From Bos javanicus (Eukaryota; Chordata; Mammalia; Artiodactyla; Bovidae): DNA of 64,000 bases. A program made the translations under genes and the position numbers. How positions within the stretch are numbered: the first letter of the stretch is position 1; each line of letters begins with the position of its first letter. Shown here piece by piece: positions 11,520 to 23,639 of this stretch. Under the pieces are notes generated by a model. The model was not told where the DNA came from, ran no database searches, and was given only the letters and a program-made list of their open reading frames with translations. The stretch is from positions 67,711,689-67,775,688 of the forward strand of contig NC_083881.1 in the NCBI RefSeq assembly GCF_032452875.1, in the 5' to 3' direction.

Positions 11520-11930
11520 GGTGAGGAGGGCGTTTATGTGGTTGAGCTGCCTGAGTGAGGAGTTGAAGGCTGCGTGGGGAGAGGCGAGGCTCCGTGTGGG
11601 AGCGTGACCCCGTGTGGGGTGTCATGGCCAAACAAAGTGAGGAGGGTGTCTCTTCCTCACAGGGGTGCTACTCAGTGAAAGACAGTAAAGCCCGAGCAGA
11701 GTGAGGAAGACGTCCACACGGGGTGTTGGGAGAGGTGCTGGTGTGGAGTGGGAGTCCAGTGGGGTGAGGAGGATGCCCAGAGAGAAGGGGGTGTGTTGGG
11801 GGAGGTGCTGGTATGGAATGGGAGTCCAGCGGGGTGAGGAGGATGCCCAGACAGAAGCTGGGGGGGGGCGGTATGAAGTGACAGGGCTTGAGCTGGGTGA
11901 ATAGGGCATCCATGTGGTAGGTCAGCCCAA
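11520..11930 (+). repeat. Degenerate G-rich minisatellite, units about 63-70 bp
   Basis: Repeating gtgaggaggatgcccag, then gtgttgggggaggtgctggt and ggagtccagtggggtgagga. The clearest two copies begin ggagtccag at 11751 and 11821 (70 bp apart). Weaker gtgaggag starts are at 11637, 11701, 11764 and 11834. Overlapping frames on both strands (proline-rich on minus) are by-products of the repeat. Confidence 0.8.
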
Positions 11931-12339
11931 CGTGGGGTACTGGAGCCTAAGTGGTATAAAGAGGACAAATGAAAGATTGGTTACATAGAAGTGGGTTGAT
12001 TAAATAAGAAGATATATTAAGGACAAGGAAAGCTAGATGTCTCATGGTTGGAGAAGGAAATCGCAAATACAGAAAAAGGAAAACTAGTATGAACCCTGTG
12101 TGTTGGATTAGAGTTGAAGATGATGATGTGAACAGTTTTCAATACAGATATATAGAGAATAAACAGAGAGATGATAAATAGATTTTAAAAATGTAAACAT
12201 ATACACACACAAATACACATCCCTTATTTCTGTGTGCTGAGAGGATGAGAGCATGTGGGAATAGTGATACCCCAATATCAGTGAATATCCTAAGTGTCTA
12301 GATTGTGATTTCTAAACACTATTCTGCACTTAAAAAACA

Positions 12340-12638
12340 TCAGGGATCCTTGGATAAATGGCTGATTCCAGAACTTGGCTACAAAAAGTACAAGATCACC
12401 CTGAAACCTCTTTTTATTCCAGAAAGTTAAAAACTGATCAAAGATTTTAGACACATGTCACATCAAAAAGACACAGAAGCCAGTTTAAAGGGGCTCCTAC
12501 TAGCCAAATATGGAATAATACTAAACATGAAAATAAATAAAGGTAGTTGCAGATTATGACCCATTAAAGTAGGAATTCATGAATCAATACTGATATAAAT
12601 AAATAAAAAATTTTAAGGTATGATAAGAAATAGTATAA
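12340..12638 (+). repeat. Old repeat-like sequence, left part, interrupted by SINEs
   Basis: aaggggctcctactagccaaatatggaataatactaaac resembles an old mammalian repeat in shorter motifs such as ctactagccaaatatgg. The same unit appears to resume at 12780 and around 13390-13930. Confidence 0.35.
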
Positions 12639-12779
12639 GGACTTCCCTGGTGGCCCAGTGTTCTCAACAAGGTTTGTGCTCTCAATGCAGGGGGCCCGGG
12701 TTTGATCCCTGCTTGAAGAACTAGATTCCATATGCCGCAGCTAAGACCTGGTGCAGTCAAATAAACAAATATTTTTAAA
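12639..12779 (+). mobile_element. CHR-type tRNA-Glu SINE with target-site duplication
   Basis: ggacttccctggtggcccag head, gggtttgatccctgcttg, A-rich end. Flanked by aagaaatagtataa (12625-12638) and aagaaatagcataa (12780-12793), 13 of 14 identical. Confidence 0.93.
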
Positions 12780-12881
12780 AAGAAATAGCATAATGGGATA
12801 TTTCCCTAGTCTCAAAATAAATCCCCGTAAGGCACTGACAAATTACAAAGGGAAAGATGCCTGGGAGGCAGATACCAGCTT

Positions 12882-13155
12882 AATGGGAAGGCAATGGCAC
12901 CCCACTCCAGTACTCTTGCCTAGAAAATCCCATGGGCGGAGGAGCCTGGTAGGCTACAGTCCATGGGGTCGAGAAGACTCGGACACGACTGGGTGACTTC
13001 ACTTTCACTTTCATGCCTTGGAGAAGGAATTGGCAACTCATTCCAGTGTTCTGTCCTGGAGAATCCCAGGGACGGCAGAGCCTTGTGGGCTGCCATCTAT
13101 GGGCTTGAATAGAGTTGGACACGACTGAAGCGACTTAGCAGCAGCAGCAGCAGCC
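12882..13155 (+). mobile_element. Bov-A2 dimeric SINE
   Basis: Two A modules: ggcaatggcaccccactcca and aggaattggcaactcattcc, with the ttcactttcactttcatgcc linker, ending in (CAG)n. Confidence 0.94.
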
Positions 13156-13167
13156 TCAGCATCATGC

Positions 13168-13378
13168 TGCATCGTGCTTCATCACTCAGTCACGTCTGAC
13201 TCTTTGCAACCCCAAGGACTACAGCCCACCATGCTCCTCTGTCCATGGGATTCTCCAGGCAGGAAAACTGGAGTGGGTTGCCATTTCCTTCTGTAGGGGA
13301 TCTTTCCGACCCAGGGGTCAAAACCATGTCTCTTGCATCTCCTGCATTGCAGGCGGATTCTTTACCACTGAGCCCTAA
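13168..13378 (-). mobile_element. Bov-tA SINE
   Basis: Antisense copy: plus strand cttcatcactcagtcacgtc to gattctttaccactgagccc. Directly beside the Bov-A2 above, in opposite orientation. Confidence 0.92.
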
Positions 13379-13389
13379 CATCATCAGTA

Positions 13390-13935
13390 ATGGGGCAAAT
13401 CTAAGTCTTTTGACACCTGATGGGAGGCAGCATCAGTTCTATGATATTTCTGTCAAAGACACACAGCCTGAATTTAATCAGGAAGACACATCAGGCACAT
13501 CTGTGTGGAGGGATGCTCTACAAAAGCCTTAAATCTCCGCAAATGTCAAGGTCATGAAAGTCAAGGAACGATGGAAAAATGTTCTGTATCAAAGGAGACT
13601 AAAATGACACCAAAACTCCACATGTTATTCCAGACTGAATCCCTCATCTGAAGGGCTTTACTGAGATAATTAAAGAAACTTGAAGAGGATCTGAAGATTA
13701 GCTGGTAGTGATGTATTAGTGTTGATTTCCTGATTTGCTAGTGGCATTGTGGTCATGTAGGGGAATGTCTTTTTTTTTAATATATATATAGGAAATACAC
13801 ACTTAAATGTCTGGATGTGATGGGGCATCATGTTAGCAACTCACTCGTACATGCTTCAGAAAAAAAAATTATTTGTACTGTAATGTTTCTGTAAATTTAG
13901 GATCATTCCCAAATTTAAGAAAGCAAAGGTCAAGG
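13390..13935 (+). repeat. Old repeat-like sequence, right part
   Basis: gttgatttcctgatttgcta, gtaggggaatgtc, ggaaatacacacttaaatgt and gatggggcatcatgttagca follow a known old mammalian repeat pattern. A (TA)n run lies near 13780. Family not assigned. Confidence 0.4.
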
Positions 13936-14195
13936 ATGCAGCACAACTGGGCGTCTCTTCAAAGACTCTGTGTCATGAAAACAGGGATGGATTGAAAGAG
14001 TCTTATGGGATATGACAAGCAGATGCAAACATGGTCTTGGATGGGATTCAAATTTGGACAAACAGCAACAAAGCACACTTTGGAGATGACTGGGTAATGT
14101 AAATATGGTTTTTTATTAGATGAGATGAAACGTGCTGAAATGGAAAAATGGACACCGTTCACCAGGGGAAAAAAAGCAGGTTACATAGAACAAGT

Positions 14196-14469
14196 GGAGA
14201 AGGCGATGGCACCGCACTCCAGTACTCTTGCCTGGAAGATCCCATGGACGGAGGAGCCTGGTGGGCTGCGGTCCATGCAGTCAGGAAGAATCGGACACGA
14301 CTGAGCAACTTCACTTTCACTTTTCACTTTCATGCATAGGAGAAGGAAATGGCAACCCACTCCAGTGTTCTTGCCTGGAGAATCCCAGGGACGGGGGAGC
14401 CTGGTGGGCTGCCATCTATGGGGTCGCACAGGGCTGGACACAACTGAAGTGACTTAGCATCAGCAGCAG
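14196..14469 (+). mobile_element. Bov-A2 dimeric SINE with target-site duplication
   Basis: Full-length, low divergence: ggagaaggcgatggcaccgc to cttagcatcagcagcag. Flanks catagaacaagt (14184-14195) and catagaataagt (14470-14481), 11 of 12 identical. Confidence 0.95.
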
Positions 14470-14481
14470 CATAGAATAAGT

Positions 14482-14990
14482 AGTATGCATCACGTGATCT
14501 CATTTCACACACACAAAAAGAAATACAAGGAAAGTTCTAGAAAGATAAATACTAACCTTAGTATTGGTACTTGAGTCGCATTTTAGTCTATTTTTGTTTG
14601 TCTTTATTTTCTAATATATAACAATGTCCATGCCCTCTTTCTGTGATAGTAAAAGATAATTTTTAAGTAAAATTTAAATAAAAGAATTAGCTGGAAAGAA
14701 TCAATGGGATCATACACAACCTTGAATAACTCACATTTTCATCAGCTGGGATGTGTTGATGTTACAGAAGACATTGGGCAAAGTCCTCGAGGCATCTACT
14801 TGTCTCTGGAATGGGGAGATCACTTCTGTTCCATGAATCTGAGAGGTGCTTAAGGGTGTATCTGGCTGTATCCGTCCATTTTAACACTATTTAGATGCAT
14901 TTCACTTAAATCACCTGTAAAATCAGAACTAATGTCCAGCTGCAGGAGGATGTTGAGTGTACTAAATGAGTTAATACATTTGCAAAGTGT
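14482..14990. other. Unassigned intergenic sequence
   Basis: AT-rich; no gene or clear repeat apart from a possible MIR-like trace near the right end. Confidence 0.45.
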
Positions 14991-14997
14991 TAAGTGG

Positions 14998-15205
14998 GCT
15001 TCCCAGTTGGCTCAGCGGTAAAGAACCCACCTGCCAAGCAGAAGAGTCAGGTTAGATCCCTGGGTCAGGAAGATCCCCTGGAGAAGGAAGTGGCAACTCA
15101 CTCCAGTACTCTTGTCTGGGAAATCCCATAGACAGAGGAGCCTGGTGGGCTATAGCTGTGGGGTTGCAAAGGATTGAGCACTACTTGGCAACTAAACATC
15201 AAAAA
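14998..15205 (+). mobile_element. Bov-tA SINE
   Basis: gggcttcccagttggctcag head, gatcccctggagaaggaagt, ending near ggattgagcactacttggca. Diverged. Confidence 0.9.
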
Positions 15206-15589
15206 CAGAGTGCTAAATAAATTATTAATAGGTACATATAGCACCTCATTTATACAACTACAAAATTTGCAATCATCTCATTTTTCGTTTCCTAAAGAGA
15301 ATAAAACCCAAGTTCTCGGAGTCTTCTGCTTGGCCTTTGGATTCTTTACCACTGAGCCACCTCAAAAGCTCATTTAACACTTTACAAATATATTGACTTA
15401 CTTAGTACTCCCAATATCCTTCTGCAGCTGGGTGTTAATTCCAATTTTACAGGTGAGGTAACTGAAATGCTTCTATATGGTATTAAAATGGACTAATATA
15501 GCCAGACAATCCCTAGGCAGAAAAGAAAAAACAGAAAAGAAACAGAGCCTCCCAGTTTAGATTGGAATGTGGCATTTATTTTAACTCAT

Positions 15590-16110
15590 GAACACTTCTA
15601 TTGCACCTTCTGTATGCTAGGCACTATTCAAAGGGCTTTACAAATAATACATTTTTAATACATTAAAAAATGGTTTAGTTATTTATTTTTGGTTGCACTG
15701 GGTCTTTGTTGGGGGTCTTTGTTGCTGCACGTGGGCTTTCTCCTGATTGCAGTGTGGTTTATCACTGTGGCGGCTTCCCTTGTTGCAGAGCACAGGCTCT
15801 AGGCGCTCGGGCTTCAGTAGTTATGATGCATGGGTTTAATTGCCCGTGTGGAATTTTCCTGGACCAGGGATTGAACCTGTGTCCCTTGCACTGATAGGAA
15901 GATTCTTATCCATTGTACCACCAAGGAAGTCCCAGATAAAACATTTTTCATCATCATAATATTCCTATGAGAAGGGTAATTCTATTACCTTCCCCATTTT
16001 ATAGTTGAAAGAATTGAGCCCCAAAGAGGTTAAGCTGTATAAAGTCACACAGCCAGTGAGAGGCAGGGATAGGATTAGAACCAGGCAGTCCAAGTTCTTA
16101 GCCTCAACCC
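15590..16110 (-). mobile_element. MIR remnant split by a CHR SINE
   Basis: Left part: ctgtatgctaggcactattc. Right part: cccattttatagttgaaaga, gaggttaagctgtataaagt, cacacagccagtgagaggca. Split by 15657-15935. Orientation tentative. Confidence 0.7.
15657..15935 (-). mobile_element. CHR-type tRNA-Glu SINE (long form) with target-site duplication
   Basis: Plus strand: agttatttatttttggttgc, then gttgctgcacgtgggctttc and ttgtaccaccaaggaagtcc. Flanks ataatacattttt (15644-15656) and ataaaacattttt (15936-15948), 12 of 13 identical. Confidence 0.88.
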
Positions 16111-16189
16111 ATGCAGCCGCTCTTACCACCACATGCAGCCGCTCTCACCACCACATAACCAGAGCACAGGAGTTGTGCTGGAACATTTA

Positions 16190-16404
16190 TGTGGTGGTGG
16201 TGGTTTAGTCACTAAGCTATGTCCAGCTCTTTGTGACTCCATGGACTGTAGCCCACCAAGCTCCTCTGTCCATTGGATTTCCCAGGCATGAATACTGGAG
16301 TGAGTTGCCATTTCCTTCTCCAGGGGTTCTTCCTGACCCAGGGTTGGAGCCCGCATCTCGAACACTGCAGGCGGATTCTTTACCACTGAGTCACCAGGGA
16401 AGCA
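16190..16404 (-). mobile_element. Bov-tA SINE
   Basis: Plus strand gtggtggtggtttagtcact to cactgagtcaccagggaagc. Full-length antisense. Confidence 0.92.
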
Positions 16405-17999
16405 CATGTATGTGCCAGTTGCTTTCCAAAAATTCACCTGCAAGCTGATATTTTAGGTTCTAATATATTTCCCACCAAAACAGTACTGCAAATTGTTTGG
16501 TCCTAGGCCAACCTTTTTAAATATTTCAAACTTATTTAACGACACAGCTGATTCATAACAACTATGGCCTCAAGACCAGTGTCCCTCTGGGCAAAGGATG
16601 ATGAAGAGGTTTTATCTCCCAACTCGATTCTAATCAATGACTAGCTGCTGCACAGGGCAGTGAGTGCTGTCTAGAGAAGAACTCTGAGGTTGTCTTTAGC
16701 AGACCAGGATCAGTTAATAATGTCTTCCATGAACAGAGATGTAGGAAGAGAGGCGCTGAAGGTGGGCGTTTGCTGTTTCTGCTCTGGAGTCGTTTCACTG
16801 TGACACGAAGCTGTAGACTGAGGCTTGCAACCCTGTCTCTGGATGAGTCTCACTGTTGAGTCCTGAGGAGTCCAGGGAGTGGAAGAAAGGGACATGGCAG
16901 GGATTCTGAGAACCAAAGGGGGAGGCAGAAACTGCTCGAGCCTGCCACTGACAGCAGGGCCGGAGGGTGAGATTAGCAGCCAGGACTACTCTGATGGGGT
17001 GACAACAGCTGTTCAGAATCACTGGTAACTTGCAAGTTGAGAATCTATGTGTCAGTCATCCTGGCCTAGCCCTTCCCCACACTTGCAAACATCTCCCCAA
17101 CGATCTCCACCAGCAAGCCTAAGGGAGGCGAGTTTCTGTCTACTCTCATGGCATTTATTTCAAGAAGTTGTCACAATGGTTAAATGATTCATCCCAGGTC
17201 ACACAGTGAGATCAGTCATGAGTTATATATAAAAGCAATGTCAGAGTAGAATGAAAATAAGTATATAGAGCCCAGCAAGAAGATCCCACAAACCACCAGC
17301 TTACGTACAGGACTGTTAAACTAGGGTTTGGGATGGGTGGATCCTTGCTCATACTGCTGAGGTTTTCAGAGAGGCATAGAAGAATGTGAAATAGACTTTG
17401 CATGTGGTTTGCTGACGGCTTATTTCTCAAGATAAACTAGAAAAAAAAAAATTAGATAAAGCTAAAAGTGAGTCCCAGGCTAGGTTGCATTTAAAAGAGT
17501 ACTGTAGCCCAGCAGGCCTCCAAAATGTCATGTCAGCTTTCAAAGGCATTTCACAATTGCTGCAACAGCACTGATGGAATAAAGCCAAGCGGCGTTAGAA
17601 GCAGCCCAGTCCCCTAGACGTCGATAACAATGCCAAGAGCAAAATCAGAAAGGACCATTGCCTAGCTTGACATGTGGGTCCTACAGCTGCCAAATCATAT
17701 CCATTAGCCATGCCAAAGTTATCCTCGGAGAAATTCCTCATGAGAGGCTCAGTGGCCCAGCAAGCTACAAAATCGCCCAGGATCCAGGCAAGCAATGGGT
17801 TCCAGTCTTCCAGCTTCTGCCAGGCAGACTTGATCAGAGCAGATCAGTAGGAAACGTTCAGTAGCTATCCTCTTGTTCATAAAATGGGCATTCCACCCAT
17901 AGTGTTTGTGTGTGTGTGTGTAAGACAGAAAGAGACAAGGAGTGACAGAGAGGGCACCGGAAAGCAATGACAAAATGAACAAAAAACATTCTTTTAGGG
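16405..17999. other. Unassigned intergenic sequence with a short (GT)n
   Basis: No gene recognised; frames on both strands are short and unrelated to anything I know. A GT microsatellite lies at about 17905-17921. Confidence 0.5.
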
Positions 18000-18125
18000 G
18001 ATGGGGTCCAGTGGTTGGGCTCTGGGATTTCACTACCAAGGGCACAGGTTCAACTGAGTCCTGGTTAGGTAACTAAGATCCCACAAACCTTGAGGCCAAA
18101 ATAAATAAATAATGCATTTTTTTTT
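18000..18125 (+). mobile_element. CHR-type tRNA-Glu SINE, diverged
   Basis: ggggtccagtggttgggctc, then ggtaactaagatcccacaaa and the aaataaataaataat tail. Confidence 0.75.
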
Positions 18126-19235
18126 ACAAGTTGTCCAGAATATGGGGTTAACATGATTAAGTGAACTAAAAAGAGAAATGTGGAGAAAAAGAACACCTTG
18201 CTCATTTCCTAATCCCTTGTCCTGGTATGACAGGAGACTGTGACACAGGGGCTGAAATGCCTCCAGCAGAAATGACAGTCACACTTTCCTGTGCTGAGGA
18301 GGTGAAAGAAAGCAAAGCTGAAACTCGGCGAAGCTGGCCAAGCCAGGCGAAAGCTTCTCTCCCACCTGCACATCTGCCTTGGGCTTTTCTTCTTTTCAGA
18401 TTGTTGCAAGAAAACAGATGGCTGCAGAAGCCTGAATTTTAAATTTATGAATGGAAATTTGAACAGATGTTAGCAATCAAGATGGCATATAAGAATTTTT
18501 TTCATACCATGCTTACAGCCCAGCCTCCTTCACATAAATGGGAGGGGAGGTCATAAAAAGGGTAGTTTTTGATCTCAGGACAGCATGGATCCAGCTTGGT
18601 GATTATGTGGCACCATAACGGAAATATTGAGAGAACAAAGGAAGAAAACACAAATCAGCTCCCTGTATAAATGCTAAATATTTATCTACAAAATGATAAA
18701 GTGTATCTGCAAGAATACCATTAACCCATCAAGAGCACATTCCCTGTTTTAAGTGGGGGATGTTCAAGCCCAAGGTCTTAACAAATATCTGTGAACACCT
18801 ACTTGCTTGGATTCTGTTTAGATTTTTGACGTGATATAGATTGTTTGGTTTGGTTTGGCTTGGCTGAATGTCCCAGACATATGGTGCCTTACTACATTTC
18901 AGGGAGGAATTTTGTAAGAGCTAGTAAGAGAGCTGATGATATGGGCATGTGTTCATTATCCAAGGCTAGGAACTGGCCTAGGTACTCAGGGTGGGAAGCA
19001 GCAAAATGAATCGAACCTGATCTAGTCCCTCAATACACTGAGAACTGAAGCAAAAGCAGGTATGTAACATGAGGCTTGACAAAGGTACACGTTGAAAGTT
19101 GTAGGAGTAAAGGGGAGGAGTGGGTTGACTGGGGACTGGATCATGACATCTTAAGATATCATGGTTCCTGGTATCTTAAGGAAAAGGGAAAAGTCAGGAG
19201 CTTGCAGCCATCTGGGAGAAGAGTGTCACCCAGGG
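18126..19235. other. Unassigned intergenic sequence
   Basis: No gene or confident repeat. A ttggtttggtttggcttgg run lies near 18845. Confidence 0.45.
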
Positions 19236-19242
19236 CTTGTTA

Positions 19243-19498
19243 GCCCACTCCAGTACTCTTGCCTGGAAAATCCCATGGACGGAGGAGCCTGGTAGGCTGC
19301 AGTCCATGGCATCGCTATGAGCCGGACATGACTGAGTGACTTCACTTTCACTTTTCACTTTCATGCATCGGAGAAGGAAATGGCAACCCACTCCGGTGTT
19401 CTTGCCTGGAGAATCCCAGGGACAGAGGAGCCTGGTGGGCTGGCCGTCTATGGGGTCGCACAGAGTTGGACACAACTGAAACGACTTAGCAGCAGCAA
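19243..19498 (+). mobile_element. Bov-A2 dimeric SINE, 5' truncated
   Basis: Starts inside the first module (cccactccagtactcttgcc), complete second module, ends cttagcagcagc. Confidence 0.93.
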
Positions 19499-19805
19499 AC
19501 TTTCAAAATACGGGGTGACCATAAAGTATGGAAATGTGAATTGTAGAATGTAATCAGGTATTAAAATATAATGTCAATAAGCCACTTATTATGTATTCAT
19601 CTGGATTTTCAGACTTGGCCACCATGGCTCTGCAGAACTGGCCTAGGTGTGCTCAGGCTGGGAAGCTGCAAAATGAATCCCACCTGATCTAGTCCCCCAA
19701 GACAATGAAAACTGAAGCCAAAGCAGGCATGTAACATGTGGCCATCACTTCTTGCCACTGCCTTCCAGTATGGTTGTCTCTCTATGGTTGTCGAGGACTC
19801 CAACA

Positions 19806-19995
19806 GCCTGTGGCTCAGATGGTAAAGACTCTGCCTGCAATGTGGGAAACCTGGGTTCAATCCCTGGGTTGGAAAGATCCCCTGGAGAAGGGAATGACAA
19901 CCCACTCCAGTATTCTTGCCTGGAGAACTCCGCAGACAGAGGAGCCTGGTGGGCTACAGTCCATGAGGTCACAGAAGAGTCAGACAGACCAAAAC
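19806..19995 (+). mobile_element. Bov-tA SINE
   Basis: ctgtggctcagatggtaaag head, gggttcaatccctgggttgg, ccagtattcttgcctggaga, end near agaagagtcagacag. Confidence 0.9.
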
Positions 19996-20167
19996 ATTTT
20001 TTTTGGCTCTCCAAAATCCACTTCTCGCCACTGCCATCTGTGATGGTCGTGTCTTCTTCTTGAGAACTGAAACGGCCTCACTAGTCTTCCTGCTTGTGTT
20101 TTTGCCCACATCCATCATCCACAACCAATCTGTTCTCAACACCATAATCAAAGCAATCCATTTGAAG

Positions 20168-20346
20168 CAGTAGTTCTCAAAGTGGGGTCCTTGGGACTAG
20201 CAGCAGTAGCTGCAGCTGGGAAGTTGTTGGGAATGAGAGTTCTTGAGTTCTCCTCAGCTATAGAATTAGAAGTTCTGAAGGCAGGGTCCAGAAATCTGTT
20301 TCAACAAGCCCTCCTGCTGATTCTGATGCCTCCTAAGTTTTGAGAA
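20168..20346 (+). mobile_element. MER5A-like hAT-Charlie DNA transposon fossil
   Basis: cagtagttctcaaagtgggg at the left, ctgtttcaacaagccctcct and gattctgatgcctcctaagt, ending ttttgagaatg, the inverted counterpart of the left end. Non-autonomous and ancient. Confidence 0.85.
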
Positions 20347-20394
20347 TGAATTGTAAGCATAGGAGAGGTAATGTCGCTCCTTGGTTCAGCTACA

Positions 20395-21045
20395 AGGCCA
20401 TCCACATATCATCTGGCATGTGGACCCTTCTCTGACAGCCCATCACTTGTCTCTAACCCACTTGCTCCTTGGCTATACACTAGGTCTTGACATTTACTGC
20501 ACCTTCTGCCTAGAAGAAGGCGATGGCACCCACTCCAGTACTCTTGCCTGGAAAATCCCATGGACAGAGGAGCCTGGTGGGCTGCAGTCCATGGGGTCGC
20601 TAAGAGTCGGACACGGCTGAGCGACTTCACTTTCACTTTTCACTTTCATGCATTGGAGAAAGAATGGCAACCCACTCCAGTGTTCTTGCCTGGAGAATCC
20701 CAGGGATGGGGGAGCCTGGTGGGCTGCTGTCTATGGGGTCGCACAGAGTCAGACACAACTGAAGTGACTTAGCAGCAGCAGCAGCAGCAGCTGCCTAGAA
20801 TGTTCCCCAGCACTCCAGGCCTCCTACCACACCCACCATAGCTCAGTCCCTCCCCACCTTCTTCTCTGCTCAAATGTCACTTTCTTTTTGACACATTACA
20901 TATTTATGGTCTATCCCTTCCCACTAGAATGTAAGTTACTTGAGAACAGGAACTTTGTTTCATTGGCTCCTGTATTCCCAAGGCTGGACCTGTGTACCTG
21001 GTACATAGTGGGTGCCCAGGAAGCAGTTGGTGAAGGGATGAATAA
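20395..21045 (+). mobile_element. L2 fragment split by a Bov-A2
   Basis: Left part: aggccatccacatatcatct. Right part: tgctcaaatgtcactttc, ctagaatgtaagttacttga, tggtacatagtgggtgccca. The two parts are collinear around 20516-20790. Confidence 0.8.
20516..20790 (+). mobile_element. Bov-A2 dimeric SINE with target-site duplication
   Basis: Full-length and little diverged, ending in (CAG)n. Flanked by perfect ctgcctagaa copies at 20506-20515 and 20791-20800, so it inserted into the L2. Confidence 0.95.
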
Positions 21046-22430
21046 ATGATCCTGAAATAAGGTTCTACCAGAACCATAGCAGAATGTGTATTAACTGCAT
21101 TACCTCACCAACTGTGCCTCACTGAATTCCCACAACAGGCCATGCAGTGTATGTTATCATCTTTATTTTACATGTGAAAAAGTGAACTTAATGAGAAAAA
21201 GAAGAGTAGTAGACGCTTAAAAAAAAAAAAAAAGGAGAGGATGGAGATATGGGGTGGTCAGAAAAGGAAATCTTCCTTAATCTCCAAGTTCTGGGTCTGA
21301 CAGGGAGCCAAACCCATCTACATTTTGTACCATCTTTACCAGTTTTTGTTGCAATTGGTCTGGGCAGAGGAAATGCCAGATTACTCTGGTATTTACCTGA
21401 GCAGAATGTAATTAAGGAACAAATAAAGCTCTGCTTTCAATGATCCCAGGACAAGGTTACAAGTAGGAGAATTACTGTTTAGTGTACTGGTATTTTCCTA
21501 TTGTAAACACAGAAGACAGAGATATTTCCTGAATATTCAGATAGTTCTTACTATCTCCCAATGACTTTTTTCAGTTTTAACAACAGTCCATCGTGTATGT
21601 TATTAATGACCTGGTAGAAGTAGAAGTAGATACTTTAACATGCTTATTAATGTGCTCAAAAATGAACACCCTATCAAGCATTATGGGGATTTCTTCCCCT
21701 CCGGCAATTAAAAATTGTTTCCTGCTAAGCATCTGCCAGAATGAAAATCCAGTCCTGTGGCCAGGGCTAAAGAGCGAATCTGGTAGTGGTTCATCTGCAA
21801 AGGACTGTGTGAGGAGGCAGGCCTAGGGCCTTCCTCCCGCTCCACTGTCCACCTCTCCAGTGATCTCATCTAGTCCCAGGGCTTTAGTACCGTCTGCATG
21901 CTGTTCACTCCTGTGTCATCAGTCGGGGGCCAGGAAGGAAAATAGAACCCCCGCGGGGTGACAAAACAGAAGGAATTTAATCCAGGGAATTACTGACAAA
22001 GACATTGGAAAAGCTGTGCGGGCAAACCGGGGAGAGTCAGATAACCCAGAGGAGAGCAACAGCAGGAAGCTGTGACCCTCCCTGGGGCTGGAGAGACAAG
22101 GAGGGCAAAGTGGGGTTTGCGAGAGTTTGGGAACAGTGTGGGGGTGGGGGGAGGGGGACTTGGAGGAGAGTCCGAGCAGTGGGATCCGAACAATAGAGGA
22201 GATGCATAAAGCTGGAGATGCTGCTCAAAGCAGGGAGAGGGGAAAGTACTCTGGCTTTCCCCTTCCTCTTGATCTTTAGCCTTCTGCCAGCACTGGTCAG
22301 ACTTTCTCAGAAGTCAGCTGGCAGGGGAATTTGGGGAACATAGCTTGCATGGGTCACCCCCACCCCAATTTCCATGCAGAGCAGAGCAGGGAAGAGAAGG
22401 AAGTGAGTGAGAGTGCAAACAGGCAGTAAT
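21046..22430. other. Unassigned intergenic sequence
   Basis: MIR-like trace near 21090-21190 and a possible old repeat in the G-rich part (22050-22400). No gene. A run of about 14 A lies near 21221-21234. Confidence 0.4.
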
Positions 22431-22449
22431 GGACACTGCTGCTAAATTT

Positions 22450-23245
22450 ACATCTCCAGCTCAGACCCCTTCTTTGGGCTCCAGATTCTTACATTCAGTT
22501 GTTCACCAGACACTTCCACGTGGGTGTCTAACAGTTCTAACTTAACATGGTCCAAAGAGATCTTAACAGCTAACTCCCCCTGATAGTCTCTCCTTCTCAA
22601 AATGTTGATCACCCAACTCAGTCATAAATATGAGTGACCTCTTATTCCTTTCTTTCCTCTCTGTTCCTTCCAATCTTTTAGCAAGAGCCATTGATTCCAC
22701 CTCCCCAACAGTCCCTCTCCAGGCTTCTGAGTCTCCACTATTACCTCCTTAGGCCAAGCCACCATCCTTTCTCTGCTAGGTAAAGATCATGACCTCTGAA
22801 CTGGCCATGGTTACCCACCCACCCAGCCTCCGCCCCGTCTCCTTACATCCATTGTCCAGAGTTCAGTTCCTAAAGATCTGGAGGGCAAGTATAAGGAGTC
22901 AGGATGTTATTCTCAGTAACACAGGAGCCACTGAAGGAAGTGACATAAATAATTTATGTGGTAAAGAGCCCAGCCTAGATTCTTCATGGGAACTAAAAAG
23001 AAGGGATCAAAGGTGGAAGAAAGAAGACTGATCAGGAAGTAGTTATGCATCTCAGCACTCTTATCCCACCTCTTCTACACCTGTGCACTTGTTCAGCCAC
23101 CACTGGCCTTCTCACTGTGCCTCCAACATGCCAAGCCCCTTCCCTCTGAAAGGCATCCCACAGCCTGGATGTCCATCCTAATGTGAGCACATCTGGCTCC
23201 ACATCATTCAGGCCCTACTCTCCTGGAGAGCTTTCCTGACCAGGT
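22450..23245 (+). mobile_element. L2 fragment, left part
   Basis: L2-type order: atcacccaactcagtcataa, gcaagagccattgattccac, ccaagccaccatcctttctc, later cactggccttctcactgtgc and cattcaggccctactctcct. Continues after 23640. Confidence 0.65.
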
Positions 23246-23249
23246 GGTA

Positions 23250-23638
23250 GTAATTACAGCTGTTCACAAATAGCCCACCTCTGTCCTTAGGGGCACAGAG
23301 TGAGACTGTACTTCTCTGCACCTGGGCAGTTGGTCGTGGCCGTGCGACTTGCTTTGCCCAATGAAACATGGGTGAAGCGATACACATCGCCACTGAGGGG
23401 GTGCCTAAGAGCCACTGTGCGTTTCCCCATGATTTTTCTCCTGCCACGAGACTGGCAGTGTTCCAGATCATGGCTCCTCCACTGGCCCGAGACCTGGAGT
23501 GAAGATGACGATTGTTCAGAGTCGCTCTCTCTGCCAACCCATGGACTCCTGGCATGAGCACCATGTTTCCTGTTTTAAGCTGCTGAGACTTTGAGATGGT
23601 GACCACAGCACGCCTAGTCCACCTGGACTGAAATAAGC
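23250..23638 (+). repeat. Old LTR-like repeat remnant inside the L2
   Basis: cttgctttgcccaatgaaac, ctcctgccacgagactggca, gttttaagctgctgagactt. The two L2 parts flank it, so it is younger than the L2. Family not assigned. A 132-residue minus-strand frame over it is not a gene. Confidence 0.55.
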
Positions 23639-23639
23639 C

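Noticed and set aside
11290..11968. Proline/serine-rich minus-strand frames and G-rich sequence taken as a possible first exon or CpG island
   Set aside because: Explained by the degenerate minisatellite; few CpGs, no promoter or splice context, not related to any protein I know.
23208..23606. 132-residue minus-strand frame
   Set aside because: Lies over an old repeat inserted in an L2; no recognisable domain.
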